NCBI RefSeq assembly: GCF_014837235.1
Contig: NZ_JACYFT010000001.1
Coordinates: forward strand, 413,688 to 477,687
DNA length: 64,000 nucleotides
Direction: 5' to 3'
Origin: Limnohabitans radicicola
GTDB taxonomy: Bacteria > Pseudomonadota > Gammaproteobacteria > Burkholderiales > Burkholderiaceae_C
Of this stretch, positions 44,518 to 54,077 are shown in pieces (within the stretch, counting starts at the first letter, position 1; every line of letters begins with the position of its first letter). Position numbers and translations under genes: made by a program. The notes beneath the pieces were generated by a model. It did no database searches, was not told where the DNA came from, and saw nothing but the letters and a program-made list of their open reading frames with translations.

Positions 44518-46656
44518 TCACAAGGGCAGCGAAGCCTTGACGCCGACCATGCTGTTGCGCGGCAGGCCCGGCTCAAAGAACTGCGCGCTGGCCTGGTTGA
44601 CGATGAGCGAGCCGACGTAACGGCGGTTGAACAGATTGTCGATGCCTGCATAGACCTCAACCCGGCCCGGGCCGACCTGATAACGCTGGCGCAGCTTGGC
44701 GTTGAGCAGCCCGTAGCCCGCTGCGCTGGCCGTCAGGTCATTGGCATCGCTGGCCCAGATGCGTGAGCGGGCCACCCAGTCGAGCGAAGCCTGCAGACCC
44801 AGAGGCGCCTTGGCACCAAAGCCTTGCGCCGCCCATTGCACCGATGCAAACAGCTGCTGCTCGGGGATGCCCGGCATGGCCTTGCCAGCGGCCACGGTTT
44901 TGTTGGTGTAGTTGGAACCCGTCTTGGCGGTGGTGGTGAAGGCGCTGTCGTAAGTGGCCTCCAGCCAGGTGGCCGACAGTTGCGCACGCCACTGCTCGGC
45001 CAGCTTGGCGCGCCAGGACAGCTCCACCCCCTGGCGCAGCGTCTGCGCGGCATTGGTGTAAGCGGTCTTGCCCGCGTCGGACAGGGACGTCACGATCTCA
45101 CGCTCGGTCTGGATGTGGAACACTGCGGCATCCAGGCGCATGTCGCGCGTGGGTGTCCACTTGATGCCGACCTCTTTGTGCTGGCTTTGCGAGGCCAGCA
45201 GATTGGGGTTGAACTGCCCCACCACCGAGCGGGTGTTGCCCGTACCGGTCACAGCGTAGGCGGCTTCGGCCAGCGTGGGAGTTTCAAAACCACGGCCCCA
45301 GTTGGCGTAGACGTTGAGTTGCTCGCTGGCGTGCCAGGTGGCACCCAGCACCGGGCTGGTGGTGGTGAAGTTCACCGAACCGGAACCGTTGGGGTCTAAG
45401 GCAGTGACCGGTATGTCGTCGCGGCTCTTGAGGTCCACACTGCTGCGGCGCACGCCTGCGGTCAGGGTCCAGGGCGAGCCTGCTAGGTTGGACAGGTGCC
45501 AGTTGAGCTGCGCGAACAGGTCGCGGTTGCTGGCTTCGTTGTATTCGTTGCGGGTGATGGCACCGGTTTTTTCTCCGGCAGCGGTGGCGCCGCCCTGGCG
45601 CTGCTCGCCCGACTGGTCGGCATCCACACCCAGCACCCAGTCGATTTTGTTGCCCGCATCGGTGCGCGTTTTGCCATTGAGCTGCAAGCCGAGACCTTTG
45701 AACTCACGCGCCAAACCAACCCAGGTGCCGGCTGTGGCGCTGCTGGCCTGGTATTGCAGGTTGTCGCGTGTGCCTGTGTAGGCACGCGCTTGCAAGCGCA
45801 GGTCATCGCTGAAACGGTGTTCGAGCACGGCACCCAGCTGGTTTTGCGAGACGATTTTGCGCGTTCGGTTGGCCAGCGCGTTGGTGCCCGCCTGTTGGGG
45901 ATCTGCGGCGAGTTGTGCGGCGGTCAGGCCCAGGGGGTCCATGGCGTAGGGCATGTCGAAGGCGTTGGCGACCACTTTGAGGCGGGTGCCCTCTTGCAGA
46001 TCGGCGGTGAGCACGCTGTTGAATTGCTTGCGCTCGGCCCCGCTGCCCGCGCGGTACCCGTCGGTGTGGAAGGTACTGTAGTCGGCCACGATGCCCACAC
46101 GGCCTGTGCGCCCGCTGGCTTGCCAGTCGGTGCGGCGCAAGCCGTAGCTGCCCAGGGTGACTTGCGCGTCAGCCTGCGGCTGCGCGCCTGCTTCGCGTGT
46201 GGTGGACTGGATCACGCCGCCCGCCGAATTGCCGTACAACTGCGCCAATGGTCCCGTGAGCACTTCGATGCGCTCGGCCGAAGTCAAGCTCACGGTAGAG
46301 GCTTGGCCTTGCCCGTCGGGAATGGTGGCGGGAATGCCATCGGTGATCAGGCGAATGCCGCGCAAGCCAAAGGGGGCACGTGCGCCAAAGCCACGGATGG
46401 AGATTTGCACGTCCTGTGCGTAGTTGTTACGGTTGAGCGCCACCACGCCCGGCACCTGGCTCAGGGCCTCGGACAGGTTGACCTGCGGGCCAGCGTTGCG
46501 GATGGCCTCGCCATCGATCACCGACACCGAAGCTGGGGCGTCCAGTTGGCGCTGCAGCATGCGCCCGCTTTGGACCATGACTTCATCGGCGTTTTGGGCG
46601 TGCGCCGTGGCGCTCAGCAAACCCAGAACACCACTCCAATACAAACGGGTTTTCAC
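44518..46656 (-). CDS. TonB-dependent outer-membrane receptor
   Basis: This 712-residue receptor begins at GTG 46656, reading MKTRLYWSG; there is no ATG nearby, and TTG at 46662 is less likely. A signal peptide ending AHAQ precedes the plug (about residues 25-150), which has a TonB-box-like region at DEVMVQSG. The beta-barrel ends in the aromatic C-terminal strand. The plug resembles FecA-type siderophore or substrate receptors. No TonB, Fur box or B12 riboswitch is evident upstream, so the ligand is unknown. Confidence 0.88.
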   Translation of the reverse strand: MKTRLYWSGVLGLLSATAHAQNADEVMVQSGRMLQRQLDAPASVSVIDGEAIRNAGPQVNLSEALSQVPGVVALNRNNYAQDVQISIRGFGARAPFGLRGIRLITDGIPATIPDGQGQASTVSLTSAERIEVLTGPLAQLYGNSAGGVIQSTTREAGAQPQADAQVTLGSYGLRRTDWQASGRTGRVGIVADYSTFHTDGYRAGSGAERKQFNSVLTADLQEGTRLKVVANAFDMPYAMDPLGLTAAQLAADPQQAGTNALANRTRKIVSQNQLGAVLEHRFSDDLRLQARAYTGTRDNLQYQASSATAGTWVGLAREFKGLGLQLNGKTRTDAGNKIDWVLGVDADQSGEQRQGGATAAGEKTGAITRNEYNEASNRDLFAQLNWHLSNLAGSPWTLTAGVRRSSVDLKSRDDIPVTALDPNGSGSVNFTTTSPVLGATWHASEQLNVYANWGRGFETPTLAEAAYAVTGTGNTRSVVGQFNPNLLASQSQHKEVGIKWTPTRDMRLDAAVFHIQTEREIVTSLSDAGKTAYTNAAQTLRQGVELSWRAKLAEQWRAQLSATWLEATYDSAFTTTAKTGSNYTNKTVAAGKAMPGIPEQQLFASVQWAAQGFGAKAPLGLQASLDWVARSRIWASDANDLTASAAGYGLLNAKLRQRYQVGPGRVEVYAGIDNLFNRRYVGSLIVNQASAQFFEPGLPRNSMVGVKASLPL

Positions 46657-46827
46657 ATGCAACTTTCAGGTATTCGGTGCACCCGTGGACCGCATGTTGG
46701 CGGTCGTCTGGAGGCAATTGACTCGGATGATGTGGCAGATTACAGGGATCGTTGCCGTGTTTCAGCCTCCAGGTGACACGCCCTTGTCACAAAGGTGGTT
46801 TTCCAAAGGGCACGCTAACATGAGGGC

Positions 46828-47436
46828 ATGTTCAAACACGCCCATTTCAAAGCCCACACAGCCCTCTTTTTGCAGGCCACTGGCCTGACAGGCGGACCTG
46901 GCGCAGCACCCTTGTTCTCGGGGCTGGACCTTCAAATTCCCACAGGCCTCACCGCCGTGACGGGCGACGAAGGGACGGGCAAGACCAGCTTGCTGAGGCT
47001 GCTGTCTGGCGACTTGTCCGCCCACTCTGGCACCCGACCCGCCACAGATGCCTTGTGGCTCAACCTGGCGCTGCCCGAGCACGACGAAGCCACGCCCGAG
47101 CAAGTCTGGTCAGCGCTGCAACAACAATGCCCCCGCTGGAGCACCGAGTTGCAGCAGGATGTGACCGAAGCCTTGAGCCTGCAGGTGCATCTGGGCAAGA
47201 AGCTGTTCATGCTGTCCACGGGCAGCCGCCGCAAGGTGGGCCTGGTTGCGCTGCTGGCCTCTGGCGCCACCCTCACTTGCCTGGACCAGCCTTATGTGTC
47301 GCTCGATCAGGGGTCGATCCAGGTGGTGCGTGGCTTTTTGAACGACATGGCCGATCACCCGACGCGGGCCTGGCTGGTGGCGGACTACGAAGCTGATCCG
47401 GATCTGGATTGGAGCAGTTGCATCACTCTGGGCTGA
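46828..47436 (+). CDS. Degenerate ABC ATPase, stand-alone
   Basis: This 202-residue ABC ATPase-like protein lacks any neighbouring permease. The Walker A GDEGTGKTSL is intact and the signature reads LSTGSRRKVGL. Walker B is TCLDQPY: the catalytic Glu is replaced by Gln. The switch region reads LVADYE, with Asp in place of the usual His. It should bind ATP but hydrolyse it poorly, if at all. It diverges from the TonB receptor and ends before the terminator at 47453. CcmA-like lengths suggest a regulatory or structural role, but this is a guess. Confidence 0.75.
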   Translation: MFKHAHFKAHTALFLQATGLTGGPGAAPLFSGLDLQIPTGLTAVTGDEGTGKTSLLRLLSGDLSAHSGTRPATDALWLNLALPEHDEATPEQVWSALQQQCPRWSTELQQDVTEALSLQVHLGKKLFMLSTGSRRKVGLVALLASGATLTCLDQPYVSLDQGSIQVVRGFLNDMADHPTRAWLVADYEADPDLDWSSCITLG

Positions 47437-47452
47437 AGCGCAGACACCATGA

Positions 47453-47478
47453 AAAACGCCACCCGGAGGTGGCGTTTT
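47453..47478. terminator. Bidirectional terminator between the ABC gene and aspS
   Basis: AAAACGCCACC and GGTGGCGTTTT form an 11-bp stem with a CGGA loop. The flanking A and T runs are on both sides, so it can end both converging transcripts. Confidence 0.9.
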
Positions 47479-47497
47479 GGTGTCAGTCAGAAGTCGC

Positions 47498-49315
47498 TCA
47501 AGCGGCCTTGACAGCATCCGGATTGCGCAAACGGATGTGCAGCTCGCGCAGCTGTTTTTCGTCCACAGGCGAAGGCGCCTGGGTCAGCAAGCACTGGGCG
47601 CGCTGGGTCTTGGGGAAAGCGATCACGTCGCGGATCGACTCGGCCTTGGTCATCAAGGTCACGATGCGGTCCAGGCCGAAGGCCAGGCCACCGTGCGGAG
47701 GCGCGCCGTATTGCAGGGCATCCAGCAGGAAGCCAAACTTGAGCTGCGCTTCTTCGGGCGTGATCTTGAGGGCGTCAAACACTTTTTGCTGCACGTCTGC
47801 GCGGTGGATACGGACCGAGCCACCGCCCATTTCCCAACCGTTCAGGACCATGTCGTAGCCTTGCGAGATGCACTTCTCGGGGGCGGTGACCATCCAGTCC
47901 TCGTGACCGGCTTTGGGCGCCGTGAAGGGGTGGTGCACAGCGGTGTAGCGCTGGCTTTCCTCGTCGTATTCGAACATGGGGAAATCCACCACCCACATCG
48001 GTGCCCAACGGTCTTCGAACAGACCGTTGGCCTTGCCGAAGGCGCTGTGACCGATCTTGATGCGCAGCGCGCCGATGGCGTCGTTGACCACCTTGGCCTT
48101 GTCGGCACCAAAGAAGATCAGGTCGCCGTTTTGGGCACCCGAGCGCTCCAGCACCGCATTCAAGGCCGCGTCGTGGATGTTCTTGACGATGGGTGACTGC
48201 AGACCGTCACGGCCTTTGGAGAGATCGTTGACGCGGATGTAGGCCAGGCCCTTGGCACCGTAGATCTTGACGAACTCGGTGTAGGCGTCGATCTCGCCAC
48301 GGCTGATGCCGCCGCCTTCGACCGAACCATTGGGCACGCGCAGGGCCACCACACGTCCGCCCTTCATGTTGGCAGCGCCTGAGAACACCTTGAAGTCCAC
48401 ATCGGCCATGACGTCGGTGACCTCGGTGAACTGGAGCTTGACGCGCAAGTCGGGCTTGTCGGAGCCGTACAGGTGCATGGCGTCCTGGTAGGTCATGATC
48501 GGGAACTCGCCCAGGTCCACGCCAATGGTGTTCTTGAACACACGCTTGATCATGCCCTGGAACATCTCGCGGATGTCTTCTTCGGTCAGGAACGAGGTTT
48601 CGATATCGATCTGGGTGAATTCGGGCTGGCGGTCAGCGCGCAGGTCTTCGTCGCGGAAGCACTTGGTGATCTGGTAGTAACGGTCGTAGCCCGCCACCAT
48701 CAAGAGCTGCTTGAACAGCTGGGGCGACTGCGGCAACGCGAAGAACTGGCCATCGTGCACGCGGCTGGGGACCAGGTAGTCACGGGCACCTTCGGGCGTG
48801 CTCTTGGTGAGCATCGGCGTTTCGATGTCGATGAAGCCGTTTTCGTCGAGGTACTTGCGCACTTCCATCGCCACCTTGTAGCGCAGCATGAGGTTGTTTT
48901 GCATGTAGGGGCGACGCAGGTCCAGCACGCGGTGCGTGAGGCGGGTCGTCTCGGACAGGTTTTCGTCGTCCAGCAGGAAAGGAGGCGTCACGGACGGGTT
49001 GAGCACCGTCATCTCGTGGCACAGCACCTCGATTTTGCCGCTCTTGAGGTTGTCGTTCGTAGTGCCGTCAGGGCGTGCACGCACCAAGCCCGTGATCTGG
49101 ACGCAGAACTCGTTGCGCAGGTCTTCGGCCACCTTGAAGGTCTCGGCACGGTCAGGATCGCACACCACCTGCACATAACCCTCGCGGTCACGCAGATCGA
49201 CAAAGATCACACCACCGTGGTCACGGCGACGGTTGACCCAGCCGCACAAGGTCACGGTTTGGCCCATCAGGGCTTCGGTCACCAGACCGCAATAGTGGGT
49301 ACGCATGGAGGACAT
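47498..49315 (-). CDS. aspS: Aspartyl-tRNA synthetase
   Basis: AspS charges tRNA-Asp. The 605-residue bacterial-type enzyme has an N-terminal anticodon-binding OB domain. Class II motif 2 [14 protein letters not shown] and motif 3 [11 protein letters not shown] are present, and there is a GAD insertion domain in the middle. The ATG is at 49315; 49306 (MRTHYC) is an alternative. The DUF502 gene lies 51 bases upstream in the same direction. Confidence 0.96.
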   Translation of the reverse strand: MSSMRTHYCGLVTEALMGQTVTLCGWVNRRRDHGGVIFVDLRDREGYVQVVCDPDRAETFKVAEDLRNEFCVQITGLVRARPDGTTNDNLKSGKIEVLCHEMTVLNPSVTPPFLLDDENLSETTRLTHRVLDLRRPYMQNNLMLRYKVAMEVRKYLDENGFIDIETPMLTKSTPEGARDYLVPSRVHDGQFFALPQSPQLFKQLLMVAGYDRYYQITKCFRDEDLRADRQPEFTQIDIETSFLTEEDIREMFQGMIKRVFKNTIGVDLGEFPIMTYQDAMHLYGSDKPDLRVKLQFTEVTDVMADVDFKVFSGAANMKGGRVVALRVPNGSVEGGGISRGEIDAYTEFVKIYGAKGLAYIRVNDLSKGRDGLQSPIVKNIHDAALNAVLERSGAQNGDLIFFGADKAKVVNDAIGALRIKIGHSAFGKANGLFEDRWAPMWVVDFPMFEYDEESQRYTAVHHPFTAPKAGHEDWMVTAPEKCISQGYDMVLNGWEMGGGSVRIHRADVQQKVFDALKITPEEAQLKFGFLLDALQYGAPPHGGLAFGLDRIVTLMTKAESIRDVIAFPKTQRAQCLLTQAPSPVDEKQLRELHIRLRNPDAVKAA

Positions 49316-49366
49316 GTTTGTCGCTTTCTATGTCGAGAATCGGCGGCACTTGTGCCACCGACAGTT

Positions 49367-50035
49367 TCACAAATTTTCAGAAACAGCTTTCGCTGCGGGC
49401 AAGGTGTCAGGCCCACCGGGCACCACCACCCCCATCGAGATGATGTATTTAAGGGCGTCGTCGACCGACATGTCGAGCTCGATCACGTCGGCCTTGGGCA
49501 TCATCAAAAAGAAGCCCGATGTCGGGTTGGGTGTGGTGGGCACGTAAACGCTGACCATGGGCTGCGGAAAGTGCTGGGCCACTTCACCGCCGGGGGTTCC
49601 GGTCAAAAAGGCGATGGTCCAGGCACCCTGGCGGGGGTACTGCACCAGCAGGGCTTTGGAAAACGCATTGCCGCTGCCCGAAAACAGCGTGTCGGCCACC
49701 TGCTTGACGCTGGTGTAGATGGAACGCACCACCGGGATGCGGTTCATCAGGTTGTCCCACTGACGCAACCACCACTGGCCAAAGATGTTGGCCACAAAGA
49801 CACCCGTGGCAAAAATCACGATGGCCACAAGGATCACGCCCAAGCCCGGCACGCCGCGCAACACCTCGGCCAGGGTATGCATGCCCGGGATCAGGGCGTC
49901 GGCCGCGTACAAAACGGCCAGGAAGATGCTATCGAGCAAGCCCACCAGCCACATCAGGACCCAGACCGTGATGCCCATGGGCAGCCACACCAGCAGACCG
50001 GTGATGAAGTACTGTTTGAAGCTGCGTTGTTTCAT
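49367..50035 (-). CDS. DUF502 family membrane protein
   Basis: This 222-residue protein starts at ATG 50035 (MKQRSFKQYF). Two membrane segments lie at about residues 12-35 and 65-90, then a soluble DUF502 domain with MNRIPVVRSIYTSVKQV. The function is unknown. It sits between fmdB and aspS, which is the conserved order in Burkholderiales. Confidence 0.87.
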   Translation of the reverse strand: MKQRSFKQYFITGLLVWLPMGITVWVLMWLVGLLDSIFLAVLYAADALIPGMHTLAEVLRGVPGLGVILVAIVIFATGVFVANIFGQWWLRQWDNLMNRIPVVRSIYTSVKQVADTLFSGSGNAFSKALLVQYPRQGAWTIAFLTGTPGGEVAQHFPQPMVSVYVPTTPNPTSGFFLMMPKADVIELDMSVDDALKYIISMGVVVPGGPDTLPAAKAVSENL

Positions 50036-50065
50036 GGGGGCAATCAAAAGTGGCCGATCAGACCA

Positions 50066-50371
50066 TCAATGGCAGGCACAGGAAGCACCACAGCCCCCTG
50101 CAGCATCGGACGAAGCAGAAGCCTCGGCGGCAGGAGACGACGATTCGGTGGCCGGGGCAGAGGCCGCCGCAGCACCCGTGACACCGCCGCCGCCCTTGAA
50201 GTCGGTGGCGTACCAACCCGAACCCTTGAGCTGGAAGCCCGGGGCGCTCAGCTGCTTGCTGAACTTGGGCGCTCCACAGGCCGGGCAATCGGTCAGAGGG
50301 GCGTCGGAGATCTTTTGCAAGACATCCTTGGCATGTCCGCAGGACTCACACTTGTAGGCGTAAATGGGCAT
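50066..50371 (-). CDS. FmdB family zinc-ribbon protein
   Basis: This 101-residue protein starts at ATG 50371. The N-terminal zinc ribbon has YKCESCGH and DCPACGAP. A low-complexity Ala/Ser-rich tail ends GCGASCACH, which may bind metal. It resembles small regulatory FmdB proteins. The gene is upstream of DUF502 and aspS and has its own candidate promoter. Confidence 0.85.
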   Translation of the reverse strand: MPIYAYKCESCGHAKDVLQKISDAPLTDCPACGAPKFSKQLSAPGFQLKGSGWYATDFKGGGGVTGAAAASAPATESSSPAAEASASSDAAGGCGASCACH

Positions 50372-50410
50372 GTTGAGGGCTCTTGAAACGTCGTAAATAC
50401 AAAACCTTCA

Positions 50411-50437
50411 ATTATAGGCGGGGGCCGCCCTTTCAAG
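50411..50437 (-). promoter_or_regulatory. Candidate promoter of the fmdB-DUF502-aspS operon
   Basis: A perfect -10 TATAAT (plus-strand 50411-50416) lies 40 bases before the fmdB ATG. A CTTGAA -35-like element lies 15 bases upstream, so the spacing is short. Confidence 0.5.
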
Positions 50438-50452
50438 CCCCGGCTGCTGGGC

Positions 50453-51898
50453 TCAGGCCTCGCCAGCCAATTTGTGGTGCGAGGCATGCTGGTTGCGAAT
50501 GGCCTGGGGACCCAAAGAGCCGATCAGCATGCCCGACAGACTGGCCAGAACACCCGCCAGCTGGGCCGGGAACTGCTCGCCCGCCGGGGTGAGCATAAAC
50601 AGCAGCCAGGTCAGCAGGCCCAGCACGATGGCGAACAAGGCCCCCTGTGTGGTCGCCCGGGGCCAGTACAGCCCGAAAGCCAAGGGCACGAAAGCCCCGA
50701 CCAGGGTGACCTGGTAGGCGCCCGACACCATTTCGTAGATTGAGGTGCCCTGCATGGCGATGGCATACGCCAGCACCACAGCGCTGAACACCAGCACAGT
50801 GACCCGCATGGCCCGCAGCTCCTGCTTGTCAGACTGGTGGGGGTGGAACTGGCGCCAGATGTTCTCGGTAAAAGTCACGCTGGGCGCCAGCAGGGTGGCC
50901 GAGGCGCAGGACTTGATGGCCGAGAGCAAGGCCCCAAAAAACAGCACCTGCATGATGAAAGGCATTTTTTGCATCACCAAGGTGGGCAGAACTTTTTGCG
51001 GGTCTTCGGCGATCAGTTGCGCGGCCTGCTCGGGCATGATGATCATGGCGCTGACCACCAGGAACATGGGCACAAAGGCGAACAGGATGTAAAACACCCC
51101 GCCAATGACCGGGCCACGGGTGGCCGCAAATTCGCTGTTGGCCGACATCACGCGCTGAAACACGTCCTGCTGCGGGATCGAGCCGAGCATGATGGTGATG
51201 GCGGCAGCAAGGAAGAACACGATGTCATGGAAGTTGGGCTCAGGCCAGAACTTGAACATGTCCTGGCTCACGGCCAGCGCCAGCACCTTGTCGGCCCCAC
51301 CCGCCTGGTGCCCCGCAAACACCGCCAGGACGGCCAGCCCGACGACCAGGATGATCATCTGGATGAAGTCGGTGATGGCCACCGACCACATGCCACCAAA
51401 CAAGGTGTAGGCCAGGATGGACACCACCCCGATGGCCATGCCCACAGGCATGCTGACCACACCGTCAGACAACACATTGAACACCAGCCCCAGCGCCGTG
51501 ACCTGCGCCGACACCCAGCCCAGGTAGCTGACCATGATGATGAGCGAGCAGATGACCTCGACGCTGCGGCCATAGCGCTCGCGGAAATAGTCGCTGATGG
51601 TCAGCAGGCTCATGCGGTAGAGCTTGGCCGCAAAGAACAAACCCACCAGAATCAGGCAGCTGCCCGCACCAAACGGGTCTTCAACCACGCTGCCCAGGCC
51701 GTTGTTGACGAACTTGGCCGGGATGCCCAGCACCGTCTCCGAGCCGAACCAGGTGGCAAAGGTGGTGGTGATGATCATGCTGATCGGCAGATGCCGACCG
51801 GCAATCGCGAAGTCAGCCGAGTTGTTGACCCGCTTGGCCGCGACCAGACCGATCGCGATGGTCACCAGCAGGTAGGCAATCACAAGGGTGAGCAGCAT
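50453..51898 (-). CDS. Sodium:solute symporter family protein
   Basis: This 481-residue SSS-family inner-membrane transporter has about 13 hydrophobic segments. Family features include the unwound TM1-type FATWFGSETVLGIPAKFVN and a later SAIKSCASATLLAPS stretch. It imports a solute with Na+, and the substrate (proline, acetate or other) cannot be told. It lies 21 bases after ubiB, in the same direction. Confidence 0.88.
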   Translation of the reverse strand: MLLTLVIAYLLVTIAIGLVAAKRVNNSADFAIAGRHLPISMIITTTFATWFGSETVLGIPAKFVNNGLGSVVEDPFGAGSCLILVGLFFAAKLYRMSLLTISDYFRERYGRSVEVICSLIIMVSYLGWVSAQVTALGLVFNVLSDGVVSMPVGMAIGVVSILAYTLFGGMWSVAITDFIQMIILVVGLAVLAVFAGHQAGGADKVLALAVSQDMFKFWPEPNFHDIVFFLAAAITIMLGSIPQQDVFQRVMSANSEFAATRGPVIGGVFYILFAFVPMFLVVSAMIIMPEQAAQLIAEDPQKVLPTLVMQKMPFIMQVLFFGALLSAIKSCASATLLAPSVTFTENIWRQFHPHQSDKQELRAMRVTVLVFSAVVLAYAIAMQGTSIYEMVSGAYQVTLVGAFVPLAFGLYWPRATTQGALFAIVLGLLTWLLFMLTPAGEQFPAQLAGVLASLSGMLIGSLGPQAIRNQHASHHKLAGEA

Positions 51899-51919
51899 GG
51901 CAGTTCTTCAGCTCCAAAA

Positions 51920-53488
51920 TCAAAGGTACAGCTGCACATGGGCCCACATTTGCAGCAAGAGCAAGCTCAGCACAAAGCCCATGGCCAGGTACAGCAGGAT
52001 CTGCAGCAGGCTGTTGGTGCGCCGCTGTTCAGCGAGCAACAAGTCCAGTTGCTTGCGGTCGTTGTGCTGCGGGTGCTTGAGGTAATCGTTCAACAGGCGC
52101 GGCAATTGAGGCAGCAGCTTGGCGTACTGCGGCGCTTGCGCCTTGAGTTCTTCCCACAGTTTTTTGGGCCCGATCTGGTCCAGCATCCATTTTTCGAGGA
52201 AAGGCTTGGCCGTGCTCCACAAGTCCAGCTCGGGGTCGAGCTGGCGACCCAGCCCTTCGATGTTGAGCAAGGTCTTTTGCAGCAGCACCAGCTGCGGCTG
52301 GATCTCGACATGAAAACGGCGCGAGGTCTGGAACAGGCGCATCAGCACCATGCCCAACGAAATTTCTTTGAGCGGGCGGTCAAAGTAAGGCTCGCACACG
52401 GCGCGGATGGCCGCTTCAAGTTCATCGACCCGCGTGTCGGCAGGCACCCAACCCGACTCAATGTGCAGCTCGGCCACACGCTTGTAATCGCGGCGGAAGA
52501 AAGCCGTGAAGTTTTGCGCCAGGTATTCCTTGTCAAATTCGGTCAGCGTGCCGACGATGCCAAAGTCCAAGGAGATGTAGCGGCCAAAAGTGTCGGGTGC
52601 GAGGCTGACCTGGATGTTGCCCGGGTGCATGTCGGCATGGAAAAAGCCATCGCGAAACACCTGCGTGAAAAACAGGGTCACACCATCGCGCGCCAGCTTG
52701 GGGATGTCCACACCCGCTTCGCGCAGGCGGTCCACATGGCTGATGGGCACGCCGTGCATGCGCTCCATCACCAGCACTTCGTTGTGGCAGTAATCCCAGA
52801 TCATCTCGGGGATCAGCACCAGATCGAGCCCTTCCATGTTGCGGCGCAGTTGCGCGGCATTCGACGCTTCGCGCACCAGGTCCAGCTCGTCGTTGAGATA
52901 TTTGTCGAACTCGGCCACCACCTCGCGAGGTTTGAGGCGCTTGCCGTCGGCGCTCAGGTTCTCGACCCAGCCGGCCATCATGCGCATGAGGCTGAGGTCT
53001 TTCTGGATCACGGGCAGCATGCCCGGGCGCAGCACCTTGACGGCCACTTCGCGCAACTGGCCCGATTTGCTGCGCAAGGTGGCAAAGTGCACCTGTGCGA
53101 TGGAGGCACTGGCCACCGGCTGGCGGTCAAAGCTTTCAAAAATGGTGTCCACCGGTTGGCGAAATGCCCGCTCGATGGTCGCCACGGCCACCTCCGAACT
53201 GAATGGCGGCACGCGGTCCTGCAGCTTGGCCAACTCATCGGCAATGTCTGGCGGCAGCAGGTCGCGCCGGGTGGAGAGCACTTGGCCGAACTTCACAAAA
53301 ATCGGACCCAGGCGTTCCAGCGCTTCGCGCAGACGCACCGCACGGGGCGACCTCAGGTCGCGCCCCACCGACAAGATGCGGGCCAGCAGGCGGATCCAGG
53401 GCTTTTGAAAGCTGGAGAGCACCAATTCGTCCAGGCCGTAGCGCAGGACGATGAAGACGATGAAAGCCCCCCGGCCCAGGCGGCTCAT
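51920..53488 (-). CDS. ubiB: Ubiquinone biosynthesis accessory ATPase UbiB
   Basis: This 522-residue atypical kinase-like protein starts at ATG 53488 ([10 protein letters not shown]). It supports ubiquinone synthesis at the membrane. The [14 protein letters not shown] (KxGQ) and ASIAQVH motifs, HADMHPGN and LDFGIVG of the ADCK family are present. A C-terminal membrane segment (about residues 495-520) follows. It overlaps ubiJ by four bases. Confidence 0.94.
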   Translation of the reverse strand: MSRLGRGAFIVFIVLRYGLDELVLSSFQKPWIRLLARILSVGRDLRSPRAVRLREALERLGPIFVKFGQVLSTRRDLLPPDIADELAKLQDRVPPFSSEVAVATIERAFRQPVDTIFESFDRQPVASASIAQVHFATLRSKSGQLREVAVKVLRPGMLPVIQKDLSLMRMMAGWVENLSADGKRLKPREVVAEFDKYLNDELDLVREASNAAQLRRNMEGLDLVLIPEMIWDYCHNEVLVMERMHGVPISHVDRLREAGVDIPKLARDGVTLFFTQVFRDGFFHADMHPGNIQVSLAPDTFGRYISLDFGIVGTLTEFDKEYLAQNFTAFFRRDYKRVAELHIESGWVPADTRVDELEAAIRAVCEPYFDRPLKEISLGMVLMRLFQTSRRFHVEIQPQLVLLQKTLLNIEGLGRQLDPELDLWSTAKPFLEKWMLDQIGPKKLWEELKAQAPQYAKLLPQLPRLLNDYLKHPQHNDRKQLDLLLAEQRRTNSLLQILLYLAMGFVLSLLLLQMWAHVQLYL

Positions 53489-54030
53489 ACGGCAGCACCC
53501 ACCGACGTACCCGGGGCGCGCTGCGCCACAAAACTGCGCAAGGCCTCCATGGCTTTGCGGGCAAATTGCGCCAGGGTGTGCGCGGGCGCATCGCCCACCA
53601 GTCGGGCCAGGTCTTCCTCGGCATCCCAACGGACATGGTCGATCAGCCAGTTGATTTCGGCGGCCAGCTGCACATCGCCTTCGATGCGGACTTTGGGTTT
53701 GTCTCCGCGTGCCAATGCCGCAACAATGTCCAGCGGCGAGTCCTGGGTGGCCGTCAGGCGCAGATCAAAACCCTCAAACGCCGCACGCTCCAGCAGCCCT
53801 GCGGCTGTGGGTTGCAGTTGCAACTTCATGGCTTGCCAGACGATTTCGATGCGTTGGCCTTTTTGGCGAGCCAGGCGCTGACAGGCCTCAGGCTCGCTCA
53901 TCAACACGTGGTTGAGGAAGAGCACCAAGCGGTTGAGGGTCTCATCCACCACCCAGGCGGGAGGCTGAAAATGGACCGCCATCTGCGGCAGAGCCTGAGC
54001 GGCCCAAGAAAAAGGGGACTGTGTTGCCAT
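53485..54030 (-). CDS. ubiJ: Ubiquinone biosynthesis accessory protein UbiJ (SCP2 domain)
   Basis: This 181-residue protein has an N-terminal SCP2 lipid-binding domain at about 15-115 and a helical C-terminus. UbiJ scaffolds the soluble Ubi complex in E. coli. The ATG at 54030 has GGGGA just upstream. Both this ribosome site and the ATG lie in a hairpin with a following T-run. It is coupled to ubiB (ATGA overlap). Confidence 0.85.
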   Translation of the reverse strand: MATQSPFSWAAQALPQMAVHFQPPAWVVDETLNRLVLFLNHVLMSEPEACQRLARQKGQRIEIVWQAMKLQLQPTAAGLLERAAFEGFDLRLTATQDSPLDIVAALARGDKPKVRIEGDVQLAAEINWLIDHVRWDAEEDLARLVGDAPAHTLAQFARKAMEALRSFVAQRAPGTSVGAAV

Positions 54031-54037
54031 AGTCCCC
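54009..54037 (-). promoter_or_regulatory. Terminator-like hairpin with the ubiJ start codon in its loop
   Basis: On the minus strand GGGGACT (54037-54031) pairs with AGTCCCC (54020-54014). The 10-base loop is ATGGCAACAC, which starts with the ubiJ ATG, and TTTTT follows at 54013-54009. It would hide the ribosome site and could stop transcription in the first codons when no ribosome initiates. Alternatively it is simply the Tim44 terminator and ubiJ starts at ATG 53982. Confidence 0.7.
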
Positions 54038-54054
54038 GATTATTCCCGAAAGCA

Positions 54055-54073
54055 GCGCCCACACGGGCGCTTT
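54055..54073 (-). terminator. Weak hairpin after the Tim44-domain gene
   Basis: GCGCCC and GGGCGC pair around a 4-base loop (GTGT), 5 bases past the stop. The T-run that follows is poor (TGCTTTC). Confidence 0.5.
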
Positions 54074-54077
54074 GGGT

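Noticed and set aside
46657..46827. Possible cobalamin riboswitch upstream of the TonB receptor
   Set aside because: I could not find the B12-box or the other conserved riboswitch elements. Only an 8-bp inverted repeat (46708-46715/46765-46772) is present.
50837..53881. A 1014-codon plus-strand frame opposite the symporter and ubiB
   Set aside because: It runs antisense through three genes with conserved motifs and shows none itself.
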